From Drosophila miranda (Eukaryota > Arthropoda > Insecta > Diptera > Drosophilidae): a stretch of DNA of 64,000 nt. A model generated the notes under the pieces. It did no database searches and was not told the origin of the DNA. It saw only the letters and a list, made by a program, of their open reading frames with translations. Each line of letters opens with the position of its first letter. Positions within the stretch are counted from its first letter, which is position 1. The translations under genes were made by a program, and so were the position numbers. The stretch is from NCBI RefSeq assembly GCF_003369915.1, contig NC_046675.1:20398001-20462000 (forward strand), read 5' to 3'. Shown here piece by piece: positions 1-12,918 of the stretch.

Positions 1-1113
1 GTAACCCATTCCTTTGACTCATAGAAACTTTCGATTTCAAGAAAGTTAGGTTTACTTTCGTTGTTTTGCTTCTGTTCTTTGTGAGAATTCGACTCTTACT
101 GCTCTAATTTCTTCCCTTAATTTTCGTTGTCAAAGTAATGCCGTCGCCTTGACGACCCGTTGGCAGTGACAGCTTGGGTTGGGTCTGGCCGGTGGTTGTG
201 AACTTGGCTACAGTGCGCTCAGTATGACAGTACGAGGCAGATGCATATTTAGGCGCTGAGCTCTCAGGTGAAATTAAAACATACCTTGACTTTGTTGATT
301 TTATTTCTTGGCCGCAAATACCGGCGAAACTTACAGCCTGAGTCCTTAAAATGATGTTGATAAAATTCAGATTAATTTAAAGAATATCGAGTTATCGATT
401 ATATATTTTTTCTGCTATACAGCCGTTCTGTCATGTCAAATTAAGCCTTTACAGCAAGGGTGGATCGCTTCAGCATAGAAATGCATTACAAAATATTTAT
501 GAGTACATATTCCATATAAATGAACAGAAATCAATATAAAATTGGAAAATATTAATAATTTTTAAATATATCCTAATTATAATCATTACGTTTTAATAAT
601 GCATCTGTCTATAAATTATAAGTACAAATTCTAAGTAAATATATGGGTACAAGTTTCCTTTAGATTATTATTATTGGGAAATATTCGAATTCAGTCAATT
701 TTGTGCCACAATATTAAAAGAAAACTTGTTATAATTTAATAGCTAATAATGTTCCTTCTTATGAACATTTTAATCCCGTTCTGCCTACACTTACTTTTTG
801 AGACTCAATACTTTTTAATATTTAAACAATTTAATTTAAACTGGTTAATCGAATATCGGTTGTAGGAAATTGGCGCCAAGCGCGAAGTGTACAATTATTG
901 GTACAGCAATCGCTGAGCATCGTTTGACAGTTGTCAAGCATCCTCTCCACCGAGCATCTGCCCAAAACCCCAACCTTAGTTGCGATTAAACTCTCAGAGC
1001 GTTAGGTTGTGCTGAACTGCAAAGAACTGCTAACAAGATGCTACTAATTGAATAGATATATTCAAATTTTGTGGCACATATTGACGCTTAAGTGGATACA
1101 AATACAGAAAAAA
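1..1113. other. AT-rich upstream region of nAChRbeta2
   Basis: No coding exon is visible. Positions 480-840 are strongly AT-rich; 860-1110 is more GC-balanced and probably holds the promoter and 5' untranslated leader of nAChRbeta2, since its start codon lies at 1114. A perfect 10-bp palindrome TTGGCGCCAA at 870-879, followed by GCGCG, resembles an E2F-type site. No convincing TATA box or initiator/DPE pair could be placed, so the transcription start is not called. Confidence 0.5.
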
Positions 1114-3349
1114 ATGTGGCACTGGAGTTTGCTGTGCATTTGCCTATTGGTGCCATTGGCAAGCTCAACGGGTAAGCCATGAAAAGATGTCCCCGAGTCT
1201 AGAAAAAAAGCTGTGAAAATTCCGATACCATGATGCTGTATCCCGGAGTACCAGACAGCTGTCAGAAGAGGCTGCGCCCACTGAGAGCCAAAAAAGGACC
1301 CAAAGAGAGTGAGAGCAGCGTCTGCGCACAAGTTTGTTTTGGGAAATTTGGAAAAGTTTGGGAAAAGATTGAGGCTTTGTTTTGGGAAATTAAGTCCTTA
1401 CCCTTCACCTTTCTTCTGCCCTGCTCTCACAGCTCCAGTGAGTTTTGAGGCCAATCCGGACACCAAGCGGCTATACGATGACTTGCTGAGCAACTACAAT
1501 CGTTTGATACGTCCAGTAGTGAACAACACGGAGACCCTGACGGTTTGGCTGGGCCTGAAATTGTCCCAGCTGATTGAGGTGAACCTCAAGAACCAGGTGA
1601 TGACCACCAACCTGTGGGTGAAACAGGTTAGTATTACAAATGGTCTTAAAATATACAGTTTCTAATGTTTAGTTTCGGATAGCGATGGTTCGACTACAAA
1701 TTACGTTGGGATCCAGAGGAGTATGGAGGCGTAGAGCAGCTTTATGTGCCCTCGGAACACATTTGGGTGCCCGACATTGTGCTCTACAATAACTGGGATG
1801 GCAACTATGAGGTGAGTGTAGAAAATAACGGATATATTTTATTAACAACTCCTATTTTTCACTAACGTTCAGGTCACCCTGATGACCAAGGCCACGCTTA
1901 AGTACACGGGTGAAGTGTTCTGGGAGCCGCCTGCTATTTACAAGTCTTCCTGTGAAATGAATGTGGAATATTTTCCATACGATGAACAAATTTGCTTCAT
2001 GAAATTCGGTTCATGGACCTACAATGGGGCCCAAGTGGACTTGAAGCACCTAGATCAGGTGAGCACCACTCTCTTGAGAGCAGAAAATCTGAAAGTATTG
2101 TTTCAAATTTGTATCAGATACCGGGCAGTAATCTTGTACAAGTGGGCATCGATCTAACCGAGTTCTATTTGTCCGTGGAGTGGGATATACTCGAAGTGCC
2201 AGCTACCAAAAATGAGGAGTACTATCCCGACACACTAGAGCCCTTTTCAGGTGAGTTCTGATTTATTTGAAGGAAGAATTCATTCCAATGTTGTACTTCT
2301 TTGATGATATAGATATAACCTTCAAGTTGACTATGCGTCGTAAGACATTATTCTATACTGTCAATCTGATTGTGCCCTGCGTGGCCCTGACATTCCTCAC
2401 GGTGTTGGTGTTCTATTTGCCAAGCGATTCTGGCGAGAAGGTAACGGAGAAGGATACGTCGATGTGAAAATCTATACTCAGTCTCAACTCATACTGAATT
2501 TTATATATTGTTCTCAGCATGTGGCATGACTTCAGATATTTATCTAATGTAAAAGTGTTAGCTAGAATTTTTTGCACTTAAAGTAAATTAGTTCTTTATA
2601 TTTTGAGTTTTTGTAACTACTTTGTGAGATCTATCGAAACAATTCACTATTTTACACTGATTTCAAAGCACTTAAGTATTTCATACAATTATTTCCATCA
2701 GCAAAAAATACTACTTATCTCTTACACTCTGAGAAACGAAACCTCAACCATTCTTTAGATAAGCTACTATCTACCTCATATGCACATATCGGTCTACTTT
2801 CAATAGCTTTAACTCTCACTATAATCCTTCTAGTCTGCTATCCCCCAAGCTGAGCTCTCAAAACACTAAAACTGTAAATTGGCTTTCAACGAAACTCGAA
2901 AGCGAATTAAAAAAAGAACATATAACAAATCGTATCCGAGAAGAGCTCAACTTGCACTTCCTGCTCTTTCTAAACTATGACTTTTTCTATTTTATACTCA
3001 ACTTCTTAACTATTAGATGTTCCTTAATCCTATTAGATAGTCCCTAATGCTATCCATTAACTTATTAAATCTGAAACCGCAGCAGCGTCGCCCTCTGCAT
3101 TCATCCAAGCAGCACACATATAATCGACGCCCCATATATCGCATATATGCCTTCTATTTTGCGTTGAATATCATTTGTGCTGTCTCCTGAGTAGTGAAAT
3201 CTCATAACGTAAATTTTCATCGATTTGATACCAATGCTCCATCGATATTCATATCGAAACGAAACGAATCGAATTGAATCGGATTCAGAATGTCAAAAAG
3301 CCACTCTCAAAATTTTCCCATATATATCGCGTATCTGGAATAAAGCAGT

Positions 3350-3391
<42 letters not shown>

Positions 3392-6300
3392 TCACCCACT
3401 CACACATATGTAGGACACACTTGCATACAGCACACGTACTCACAGTTACTCACAAAGCAACACGTAACAAACACGTAAAGGACTCGTGCAGTTGGTTGTT
3501 ATTCTCGTATTCTTGTTGTCGTTGCCTTAGTGTTTGCTCGTTCATTCGTATCGCTCGCTTGCTCCAGTATCAGTATCAGTACCAGTACCAGTAACAGCTC
3601 CGCCATTGATAGTTATACTCGTACATGAACCAGATAACAACTCAATCATACTACTCGTAAGAATATCACCAGCCAGAGCTGTCAGTTAGTTTCTTCAGCA
3701 TTTAAGGACTCTGGAAAAGATGTGTTAAATTCTTAACAAGAAAGAAAGGGATCCCACGGCTTATTATAGTTTTTAATGAAAAACGAATTATTTCTGGAAC
3801 CCGCATATAAATCTTATACTTTTACGAATCAATCGTGACTGCAATCAAAGACCATACAATTACCAAGATGTTGCATGAGGCCATTGTTTTTGCTTTCTTG
3901 GGACCGACTTTTTCACAAAGGCTGTGTATTTTGTTGTTATATTTCTTTGGACCAAAAAGTAAGTCCTTTCTGCCTCTCGTCAAAGACTGTGTTTATTGTT
4001 GTTGTATTCTGGGGACCGACTCAGCTGCCTATCAAGGCATTGACCAACAGATAAAGCCGATTAGAGCTCCAATACTCGGAACTCCTGTGCCACGAAGCAT
4101 CGAACGAATTCCTGATGCAATATCTTGGTATTTTTTGAATTTGATATCATTAAGTTGATTGATGCTATTGAGATATTAAATTATGAATTTCTGTATTTTG
4201 AAAAATCTGGCAAAATGATGGCGGCTTCTGTATTGCTATGCAACAAAAATATATCACAATCAAAATCAGATCGCGTTTAGAAATGAAATGAAAACGATTG
4301 TATTGTTGTTCCTTGTTCATAGTTACACTGTAAGTTTATTGTGATTGATAGAATAATTTCTCATAGGATAGCATACAACGAGTACATAAAAACTTTACCC
4401 AAGCCAAAGATAAGCTCTACAAAATACGAGTTCCCTTAGCTTGATCTATGACCTCTACGCCACACACACATACCCAACCCATACCCATACCAGTATACAG
4501 AAAGTTCACGTGTAAACGTAGTGAAATGCGCTTTGTTGCTTTGTTTTTTTTTTGGTGTCGATTGTTTTCGTGTAAACTTGAAATGATTGATAAATGTAAT
4601 TGTGTAGGGTCGTGGCAGGGGTTACATGGAGCAGGTGTGGGTCCTTGGCTTGCTTACTGCATACGCGATGCAGTCCTTACGCATACTTTGATTATAGTTT
4701 CCTTATTGGAAAACGGTTGGTTATATTTAAATTGTATTACTTTTTAGTTGTTGAGTTAAAAAATTATGTTCAATTAGTAATCGATATGCAATTGCCTAAC
4801 TTAATTCAAACAAATTGTGCTATTTGTATTTTTATTTTCGTTGCTGTTCTGTGCTCTTTGTTGTTGTTGGTTGACTGTTTGTTTAATTGTTTGTTGTTTT
4901 TTTGTATTGCCGTTGACTCGAACATCGGTTCGATTAAGTGGTTCAGCGGCCAGGGGGGCTTCTGGAAAGTTTGAGCTATCGAAAGGAAGACATTGTGTAC
5001 GAAATTTCGTTGACAGGTTACGTTATGTATTTCAATACTTGTGTCGTTGACCGTGTTCTTCTTGTTGTTGGCCGAAATAATTCCGCCGACCTCGTTGGCA
5101 GTGCCCCTGCTGGGCAAGTATCTACTCTTTACCATGATACTCGTCTCCCTGTCCGTCTGGACAACTGTGTGTGTGCTCAACATACACTTCAGGTGAGTCA
5201 ATCAATGCCCCCAGCGGTCCCCAGCTAATTGCCATCCGGCACAGATCTCCCTCGACGCACAACATGTCCCCGATGGTGCGGAAACTGTTCCTGCACTTTA
5301 TGCCAAAACTGATGATGATGCGCCGGACCCAGTACACACTGCCCGACTACGACGACTCCACGCCCAGCAATGGCTACACCAACGAGATCGATGTGCGGTA
5401 AGTCAGAGGTCTCATCTCCAAATTGAAAGCAAACACTTGACTCCGCAGCATTCCTTCCCCTTTCCATATGTGCGGTCTCTGCTTTTTCGCAGGGACAGCA
5501 TCAGCGACTTTCCCAGCGAGTTTAAGGACAGCCAGGATGGCGCTTACGATAATGGCATGCAGAACTCTGTGGGTGAGTGCGGCGCGGCGATATCTAGCCA
5601 TAAAATACACAAATATTTTGCAAACCCGCGGGCCCCAAAAATTGAAATGAAATATAACCAAAAAAAAAAGAACTAAGCAAATAATGCAATAAAATGACAA
5701 AAAATAAGGCAAAATCCCCATGAGAGGAATGTGAGGAGAGGATGATGCGACGCTTTGATGACAAATAACGCTTACGCGGTCCAAAGCCAAACATGGACAT
5801 GGCAGTGTCGTAGGTCCTGGGTGCGGAAGGGGACTCTTCAACTGATTTATGTTGTCCTCCCAATCACATTCATGTCAGATTATACCCCTTTGGGCAGGGT
5901 CCTACGCCCCTGTGCCACTGAGTGTTGCCATGTTTGTTGTTTATGAGCAAGTGTCTGCGTACAGGATCATAAAACAAGCCAAGCGAAAACAAAAAAAACT
6001 CTGCAATCGACATACATATATACATAAGGAAGTTTTTATGAACCTTCTCTGTATAGTGTATAAAATAACAGGAAAATGACGAGCAGCGTTGACAAATAGA
6101 TTAAACAATAAACTAATGTGATATGTCATTGCATTTGATGGGATGTTCAGATAAAAAATGCATCGATGAATGCAGTGCGTTTCTTACCTTAAGGAAGGTG
6201 ATAAGAAACCTGCTTGATATGTTCGAAACTTTTCCAAACGAAAGCTAATCGTAGCATTTGTTACTTTAAATTATCCCTAGTCTCGAATGTCACTGGAAGC

Positions 6301-7578
6301 ATGTAAAAGCAAGAATATATTGCTTAAAGCTACTCCGCATATAATTTTAAATTTTGAATTTAATATCTTTAAGAAAGCTTAAAGCCCCCACACCCTAAGG
6401 AATATATGTACAGTTACATACATATACCACTCAAGTCCAAAAGCATAGATAATCATTGGTGGGCATAATTAAGTTTTTCTCGTAGGAAGTCCCATTGCCT
6501 TGAGGCGGTGCTCATATAGGTCAAAATATTTCTTTACTCAAGCACAAACAACACGTACACACACACACACACACACATGGTATATCTTTAGCCATATAGC
6601 CCATGGGGACATATCTACTTGATTCTCCCATTTATTTATTATTCCAATATTTTATTTCAATTTTTGCGCAATTTCATGGCGGAAACTTGACAGATTCTGA
6701 CAATGTGATACCGCGCAACTTAACACCCGAAGTGCTGCAGGCATTGCGTGCGGTCAGATTTATTGCGCAGCATATCAAGGATGCCGACAAGGATAACGAG
6801 GTGGGTACACACCACCACCAGCACCACCACCATCTCCCTGGTTCACTGTCCCATATCCCATATCCCATCACCATTCACTTCTCTCCAGCCTCATGCTTTT
6901 TTTTGTTGCCCATTTTTATTGACGGGACCACACAACTCCTCGAGAAGCAGCGGATAAAAGATGGCTGTACTGTACTGGAGTGGAATGGAGTGGAGTGGAG
7001 GGGAGTTCTCGTAGAATCCTTGATGCTGTTATTGTTCGGATTGCCATATTTGCGGCGTCTGGCTGGAGCTTTTTCGCCTCTTTTTTTGTATTGTTTATTA
7101 CCCTTAACTTCGACTTGAATGCATTGGACGGAGGAGCCGAGTCCCGAATGTGCAGCAAACAATTGTAAAATATTAAATCATAACTTTATATTTTTATTGC
7201 GCCTCAAGTTTATTGAGAGGCAGCCGCCGCAAAACAATATTTTATTATCCCCCAAAATATAAAACCAATTTCATTCAGCCCCCAAAAATGATACGGCAAA
7301 TGATATTAAAAATCTACTTTTTATTATTTCATGCCGCCCCCCGACCGCCGCCGACCATCCAGATTGTGGAGGATTGGAAATTCGTGTCGATGGTGCTGGA
7401 TCGTTTCTTCCTCTGGCTCTTCACGTTGTCCTGCGTGTTTGGGACCTTTGCCATCATCTGCCAGTCCCCGTCGCTCTACGACACCCGCGCGCCAATCGAC
7501 CGCCAACTGAGCGAGATTCCTCTGCGGAAAAACAATTTCATGTTGCCCCCGGACATTGTCCGGCAGGTCCTCACGTAA
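1114..7578 (+). CDS. nAChRbeta2: Nicotinic acetylcholine receptor subunit beta2 (SBD)
   Basis: Non-alpha subunit of a pentameric acetylcholine-gated cation channel in the neuronal plasma membrane. Coding exons: 1114-1171, 1433-1626, 1683-1811, 1873-2058, 2118-2250, 2313-2440, 5017-5192, 5245-5397, 5493-5572, 6694-6800, 7363-7578; all introns are GT-AG and the phases join into 1560 nt (519 aa, the length I know for the Drosophila protein). Seen: signal peptide about residues 1-19; Cys-loop C154-C168; loop C without vicinal cysteines (YYPDTLEP), which makes it non-alpha; M1 about 245-269, M2 277-297, M3 306-332, long cytoplasmic loop with a conserved helix before M4 (455-481). The start is the first ATG before the signal peptide. 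Pore position 9' is Val instead of the usual Leu. The gene faces nAChRalpha2 tail to tail; the two share intron positions, supporting origin by duplication. No break or frameshift is seen. Confidence 0.97.
1172..1432 (+). other. nAChRbeta2: Intron 1 of nAChRbeta2
   Basis: A 261-bp GT-AG intron lying in phase 1 between the signal peptide exon and the first extracellular exon, with a pyrimidine-rich stretch before the acceptor at 1431-1432. It contains nothing else I can identify. Confidence 0.85.
2441..5016 (+). other. nAChRbeta2: Large intron 6 of nAChRbeta2, just before M2
   Basis: This 2576-bp intron separates M1 (exon ending with Glu-Lys at M2 positions -1' and 0') from the pore-lining M2 exon at 5017. 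It holds a (CA)n tract at 3351-3387, a degenerate CAGTAT/CAGTAC repeat at about 3567-3595, and an imperfect 66-bp-period duplication at about 3898-4022. I searched for a second copy of the M2 exon, as would be needed for mutually exclusive splicing, and found none. Confidence 0.85.
3351..3387. repeat. (CA)n microsatellite
   Basis: Uninterrupted CA dinucleotides, about 18 units, inside intron 6 of nAChRbeta2. Confidence 0.95.
5573..6693 (+). other. nAChRbeta2: Intron 9 of nAChRbeta2
   Basis: A 1121-bp intron within the cytoplasmic M3-M4 loop coding region, between exons ending at 5572 and starting at 6694 (phase 1). It has a (CA)n tract at 6557-6577 and several AT-rich stretches. No additional exon is supported. 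Confidence 0.8.
6557..6577. repeat. (AC)n microsatellite
   Basis: About 10 AC units in intron 9 of nAChRbeta2. Confidence 0.9.
6801..7362 (+). other. nAChRbeta2: Intron 10 of nAChRbeta2
   Basis: A 562-bp intron between the amphipathic helix exon and the last exon carrying M4. It contains a short GGAGT/GGAAT pentamer run at 6975-7003 and a CCGACCGCCGCCGACC stretch directly before the acceptor at 7361-7362, an unusually purine-interrupted polypyrimidine tract. Confidence 0.8.
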
Positions 7579-7754
7579 TTGGGCGTCCACAGATCACGCA
7601 TGATGGAAAACCCAGCTAAAGTTAACAATTCTTGGAAGCCTCCTCTCACAGAATGCAATCAAATCAAGTTTTCCAATGAATATTGCATGTCGATGTTTTG
7701 TTATTAATGTTTAACAATCAGCAATATTATTAAATTAAACTAAACTAGAAGCAC

Positions 7755-7863
7755 AATAAAAGCAAATTGATTCTATAAAAATTCATTCGATAAGCAATAA
7801 AATGTATTTCCTTTGGTTGGTTTTATGTGGTTCATCCTTGGAGGATTCGTAATAAACAATAAA
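7755..7863 (+). terminator. nAChRbeta2: nAChRbeta2 polyadenylation signals
   Basis: Four AATAAA hexamers follow the stop codon at 7576-7578: 7755-7760, 7796-7801, 7851-7856 and 7858-7863. They are the first such signals downstream and give a 3' untranslated region of about 200-310 bases. Which one is used cannot be told from sequence. Confidence 0.6.
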
Positions 7864-9687
7864 ATTTACAAACTTGTCCCAAGTTCTCGCTTATTCTGAG
7901 AAGCTCAGCTTTTGTAAATTTATTTAATATGTACATAAATATATTTTTCAGCTGCTATCAGACCGAACCACAAGGACATCTGTTCTGGCTCCTACTGATT
8001 GTCTGCTGTTAATTTTCAATTAAGAGATGACTTTTCATAAAAGTTGTTGTGGTGGGGCGGCTAAGAATATGGCAAGAAGTTTCGCATTTGCTATGTCAAA
8101 CAGACATTGTGCATACGCCACGTTGGCTGCCTAAATAATTTGCAGTATCATTTATTTGACTCCCACTCGTACTCCCACCCGTTTTGCCTTCGCATTTGCC
8201 TTTGTCTCTGTCTCTGTCGCTTCACTTGTCTGACTGTCTGCCGCATTAAATTAGAAAGTTGAAATCTCTCTGGCCTCGCATTCATCAACATGTGTAGGTC
8301 CTGGCAAAGCAAAAGACTTTCTTTCTTTTCGGTACAGTCAACAGACATAATTTTGTGAGCTCCTTGACTGGCAGGGACGGTGGGGGATAACATCATACAC
8401 AAATGTGTTGATGAAGAAAAAGAGGGGAGCTGTATGCCAAAGGTCGAGGCTTAAGCACTCTACGGAAGAAAGCAATTGAAGCTTCAGCAGGAAGCTTGAG
8501 GAAAACACCCGAAAAAAGTAGCGTATAGATAAGGGTTTCATTACATTATATTTCATACAAATTTCCTTATACCCTTTCAGGCATAAGTGTGCTCCAGATA
8601 TTATTAAGATTTGCTTAAGGATTCCGTGCTGTGCCCCCACCCTCCATCTTAATGTCGTTTGCTGCGATTCCTTGTTGTACTTTATTTCATTTTTGGTGAT
8701 TTTTTTTGTTCTTTTTTTGTTTGTTGGCAGTTTTAAATTAGAAAAGTTTTTGCCAGATTTTTGTTTTACATTTTTCATATTTTCTACGGGCCGTGCGCAT
8801 GTTGTGTCGCTGCTGTCCCAACTGCTGCCGTTGTTCCCAGTGTTTTGGTGTGTCAGTGCGTCACATGCGTAGCAGCTCCAAGAGTCGCCGGCTCCATCTC
8901 CATCAGCCTGAACGGCATTCGTGGGACCCATCCCCGGCACCGGCTGAGCTGAGGAGCTGCGAACTCAGGCGAAGTATGTCATGTTAATTTCTATTTGTTT
9001 GCCATGCAGAGCGGCAAACTTGTCCCGGAGTCCTGAGCTCTACGCAAATCCACTAACAGTGCAGACCAGCCAGAGAACAACCCCATCCATAAGCAAATTA
9101 TCCAAAAAGTGAATATAAAAACTGCACAGTGGGAAAATATTAATGAGATATGAAATAGAGTTCTAGAGTTCATGAGGCAATCGTGCCCACACCTGGCAGT
9201 GTTCACTGTAATGGTATTTGCATAAAGCCGCAAAGTATGCAACACATTTTCGGGGCTCAAGTTAAAGTTCAGCAAAGCACAAAACAATATGCAAATTTTG
9301 CCCCGCCTCTTACTTCTAGAAAAAAAAAAAACAAAAACAAAAGGGGCATCGAGAAGGTTCTTGGGTCAGAGCAAACGACTATGTGCCATCCCTTCAGTTT
9401 CAGCTGCATGTGTTAAGCAACTGTTAAGTGACTTAAGCCCAGTTTACACGCTCAATTACACCGCAAGGAGCAGCAGCAGCAACATCAACAGCTATGGCAG
9501 CAGGAGTAGGAACAGGAAAGGCAAGAGCGAAAGGGATGTCATGTCCCTGGTAGCTAATTAAAAAACGAGTTGCGCAACGGAAATCAAAACCATAAACTGT
9601 GCTGCCGCAAAGGAAACGCAGCTGAAGCTGTGTTGCAAGAGCCAGAGTTCGGGCCAAGATTGAATCGAGTCTAGCGAGCTGCTGATG

Positions 9688-9723
9688 CTGCTGCTGCTGC
9701 TGGTGCTGCTGCTGCTGCTGCTG
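9688..9723. repeat. (CTG)n microsatellite
   Basis: Interrupted CTG trinucleotides, about 11 units; reads as CAG on the minus strand. Confidence 0.9.
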
Positions 9724-9822
9724 GTGCAAACGGCGCCCAGGAGAATCACGTGCGAGGCCAAGTTTGGCCAACCAACTAACCCACACAAATACACACCAGC
9801 ATCAGCACCAGAACCAGCACCA

Positions 9823-9848
9823 GCACACACACACACACACACACACAC
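9823..9848. repeat. (CA)n microsatellite
   Basis: About 13 CA units, preceded by a degenerate CAGCACCAGAAC hexamer-like run from 9798. Confidence 0.9.
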
Positions 9849-11290
9849 CCGTAAACACTCTCCAAAATGCACTCGTGTGTCGCCATGTCCGGCGGCGTGA
9901 CAGCAGAAACTATATTCCGAAACCAGAGAATTGCTACATTTGACCAGAGGCACGTCAATTAGAGTTTAAAGGGGGGCGTGGCCGATGTGTGAATGACTTT
10001 GATGTGCCACCGGGGGGTCACAGGAGGGGATGCCCTCCCCTTACAGGAGCTTAGGAGGGGGTGGTGGCAAGGCCACAGCGGGTGGCTGGCCTCATTTTCA
10101 GTTTGGTTATTTATTTAATTTGAAAGCAATTCTTTGTTTGTTTCTGTTTCTGTTTCTGTTTCGGGTTTCTGTGGGTGTTTCGGGCATAAGCCGCCAGCAA
10201 TTTCTGTTCTGTTCGAGTTTTGAATGATTGTTGGGGCTGTTTAGGCAGCCATTAACCCGTATGTGGGTTCAGGGGCAAATACAAACTATAGGCACAAACT
10301 GTTGGTGAAAGTTTGTCTGCTAAGCCAGCAGAAATAACAAGTAGGCTGTAAGTTATCCTAAAATACAGATCTCCCAAACTCCCCTAACTAAATCTATCTA
10401 AATTTTAAAGCATAATGACCTAATGTAACTTTAAATAAAATTTCGATATTTCTGACCGTACTCAATCTGAAAATAATGAACCGAGAGCTAACAAAATCGT
10501 ACTTTAACTAACCGAAACGGGAAAAAAAACCGCAACCAGCCTAACGAATGCGAAAAAGTGTTTACAGAAAGCCACATCTGTGCCTTTCCATCAAAATCTA
10601 ATTTCGAGTTAATCTGTGGTCAGACGTACTTACTTAACTTGATTTCCATGAAATGTGTGGGGTCATTGCTGGGTTAAAATAGTTAAGTTTCGGGTCCGTT
10701 TTCGAGTCTAAAGTTCATTTCGAATGATCCAGGGCAAAACCACCAAGAAACATATGAGTGTGCAATGATAAATTACAAAATGGCTGCCTATGGCAATGGC
10801 ATGTGTGTGTTTCTGTGGTGTGTGTGACCCACTCCCAGGCAGTGGCCACAAAGGCCATTTTGTTGTTATTAAGTTTGGCTTGAGCCATTTTTTTTAGACA
10901 GCTGCACATGGCTTTTGTCTATGTGGGGCAGAGAGCAGCGCGAAGGAGGCTCGACAGTTGTAGACTGCGTGAAATTAATGATGCGCCAAAGTTGGGCTTC
11001 TTCCCGGGGCTGGCTTCGTTCATCTTCCTCATTGTTGTGCAGTCGAAACGGCAACGAGAGATGTCCACAAAATGTAGGACTAAAGACGCTTTTATTAATA
11101 GTCCTGGTACGTGGTCACGATTAACTGCCATTTTACGCACTCGCACTCGCACTCGTCCTGCCACTCGTCGCACCGTACCGCATGCTCCAAATGGCCGATG
11201 GGCGGTCTTAGCCTTTTTGAAAGCTTTTTGCTGTTGCGTAAGTCAGAAAGTCCCATCTCTACCGCGCTCTCTCCCTTCTCTGTGGCTATC

Positions 11291-11310
11291 TGTGTGTGTG
11301 TGTGTGTGTG
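11291..11310. repeat. (TG)n microsatellite
   Basis: Ten TG units followed by an interrupted CGTGTGT. Confidence 0.85.
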
Positions 11311-12219
11311 CGTGTGTAATCTGCGTGGGATTTGGACACGACTTTACTTAAGTTCATAAAAATTCTATTAAAGGCGGAAAAGCTTAGCTTGGGGCTTCGT
11401 TCCGTTCCTTTTGCATGCCAAAGCCAAAGCAGTTAGTGTTCTGCAATCCATAATCGACTAGATCTTTGATGAGAGAGAGCCTTTAATAATTATATACACA
11501 TAATATTCTCCCGACCACTTCTTATATCATCTCCCGACTCTGTTGGTTCGTTCCTTTTTGTTTTAATGAGAAACTCCATCTAAAACTACAAACGCTTATT
11601 CTTTAGCGTTATAGGGGGAGATTTCGAGGCCGGAACAGCTGCATGATTGAAGAGCCCGTCGTCTATGGCATTGTCCTTCTGCTATTGCTCTGGCGCTCCT
11701 GTTTCGCCCGGAACAATCAGAGTCAACTGCTTTTAATAACATTTTTCACTGTGGCATCTTCTCTGTTCCGCACCTACTGCTCCGTTTCGTCTGTTTTCTG
11801 CTTTTGTCTTTCGGTGTTTTTTTGCCGCTTAAGTGGGGAGCCCCGGCGCTGTCAAGTGATGCTGGTGCTGCTGCTGCCACGCCCACCGCCTTTGCCCAGC
11901 CGCCCACCATTTTACATGACATTTTAAATTTACGATTTACATTAAATGGCGCAATGCAAAAGCAACATCGGGCAGGGAAGGGAAGGGAAGGGAAAAAAGT
12001 ACGCCGAGTGGTTGTAAAATGAAATTGCTCAGCCGCTTCAAGGAGGCTCTGGCTCAGATGCCTCTGCTCGACCACCCAGCAATCCATCCATCCGTGCCAC
12101 CTCTCCCGGACCGACTCCTTCTTTGGGCTCGTTCGCCGGTTGTCTACCCGTCCTCGAAATACAGTTAAAAACCAATTTCGTGTATGTAAAATATATCAAC
12201 TATATATTTAAGTGGCTCT

Positions 12220-12245
12220 CCTGTGCCTGTGCCTGTGCCTGTGCC
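12220..12245. repeat. (CTGTGC)n hexamer repeat
   Basis: Four tandem CTGTGC units. Confidence 0.85.
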
Positions 12246-12895
12246 CGCTCCTTTTTTGCGGCCGCCTTTATTTGTATTCTTTCCTACTTGTCGCTTGTCA
12301 GGGATAAATGCATTAGCGGGCGTAACAATTTACACATTAAGGCGTGACAAAGGGGCGTGCACCAGGGGTATGGTAAAAGGTAATATATGAGAGTGGCATT
12401 GGGGCAGGGATGCTGGGGTTGGGATTGGCATTGGGATTTGGGTTGAAACACATTAAGGATAGGAAATCTATTTGGGTGGAGGCTCAGCCTGAAATCTGTT
12501 TGAACAATCACATAAATTCGAGTGGAAATAGAGGGTGAAAGAGTAATGAGTCATGATATTTGTTTATTAAACTCATAGGAAATAGCTTTATTATTGTGAA
12601 AATTGAATCCCCTTCGTAAGTTGAGGAAATAATATTATACTCCTATGGAGATATATCCTTTCGATGCCATTAATTATTCCTTTTGAGCATTCAACATTTC
12701 CTCTAGTCTGTAGCATCTGATAAAAGTCATAATATTTCAGCGAGTTGCCCATATAAATCTACGCCAACGACTAATTAAACTTTGGGGTCCAGAATTTTGT
12801 TTTTATGATGATTCCTGATGAGCCGACCCCGCCCCCTTCCAAAAAAATGTTGGCAGTCAAATAAATAGTTGTTTCGCCTTGTTTTGTTACTTCTT

Positions 12896-12918
12896 ACACA
12901 CACACACACACACACACA
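12896..12918. repeat. (CA)n microsatellite
   Basis: About 11 CA units. Confidence 0.9.

Noticed and set aside
3351..3387. CRISPR-like or other spaced repeats
   Set aside because: All regular repeats in the window are uninterrupted micro- or minisatellites without unique spacers, in a eukaryotic genome.
2441..5016. Alternative M2 exon for mutually exclusive splicing, as known in other nicotinic subunits
   Set aside because: No second sequence resembling the TLCISI pore helix with splice sites occurs in the intron.
8338..8940. 200-codon open frame on the minus strand
   Set aside because: Composition is random-like, no recognisable motif, and it sits in AT-rich spacer.
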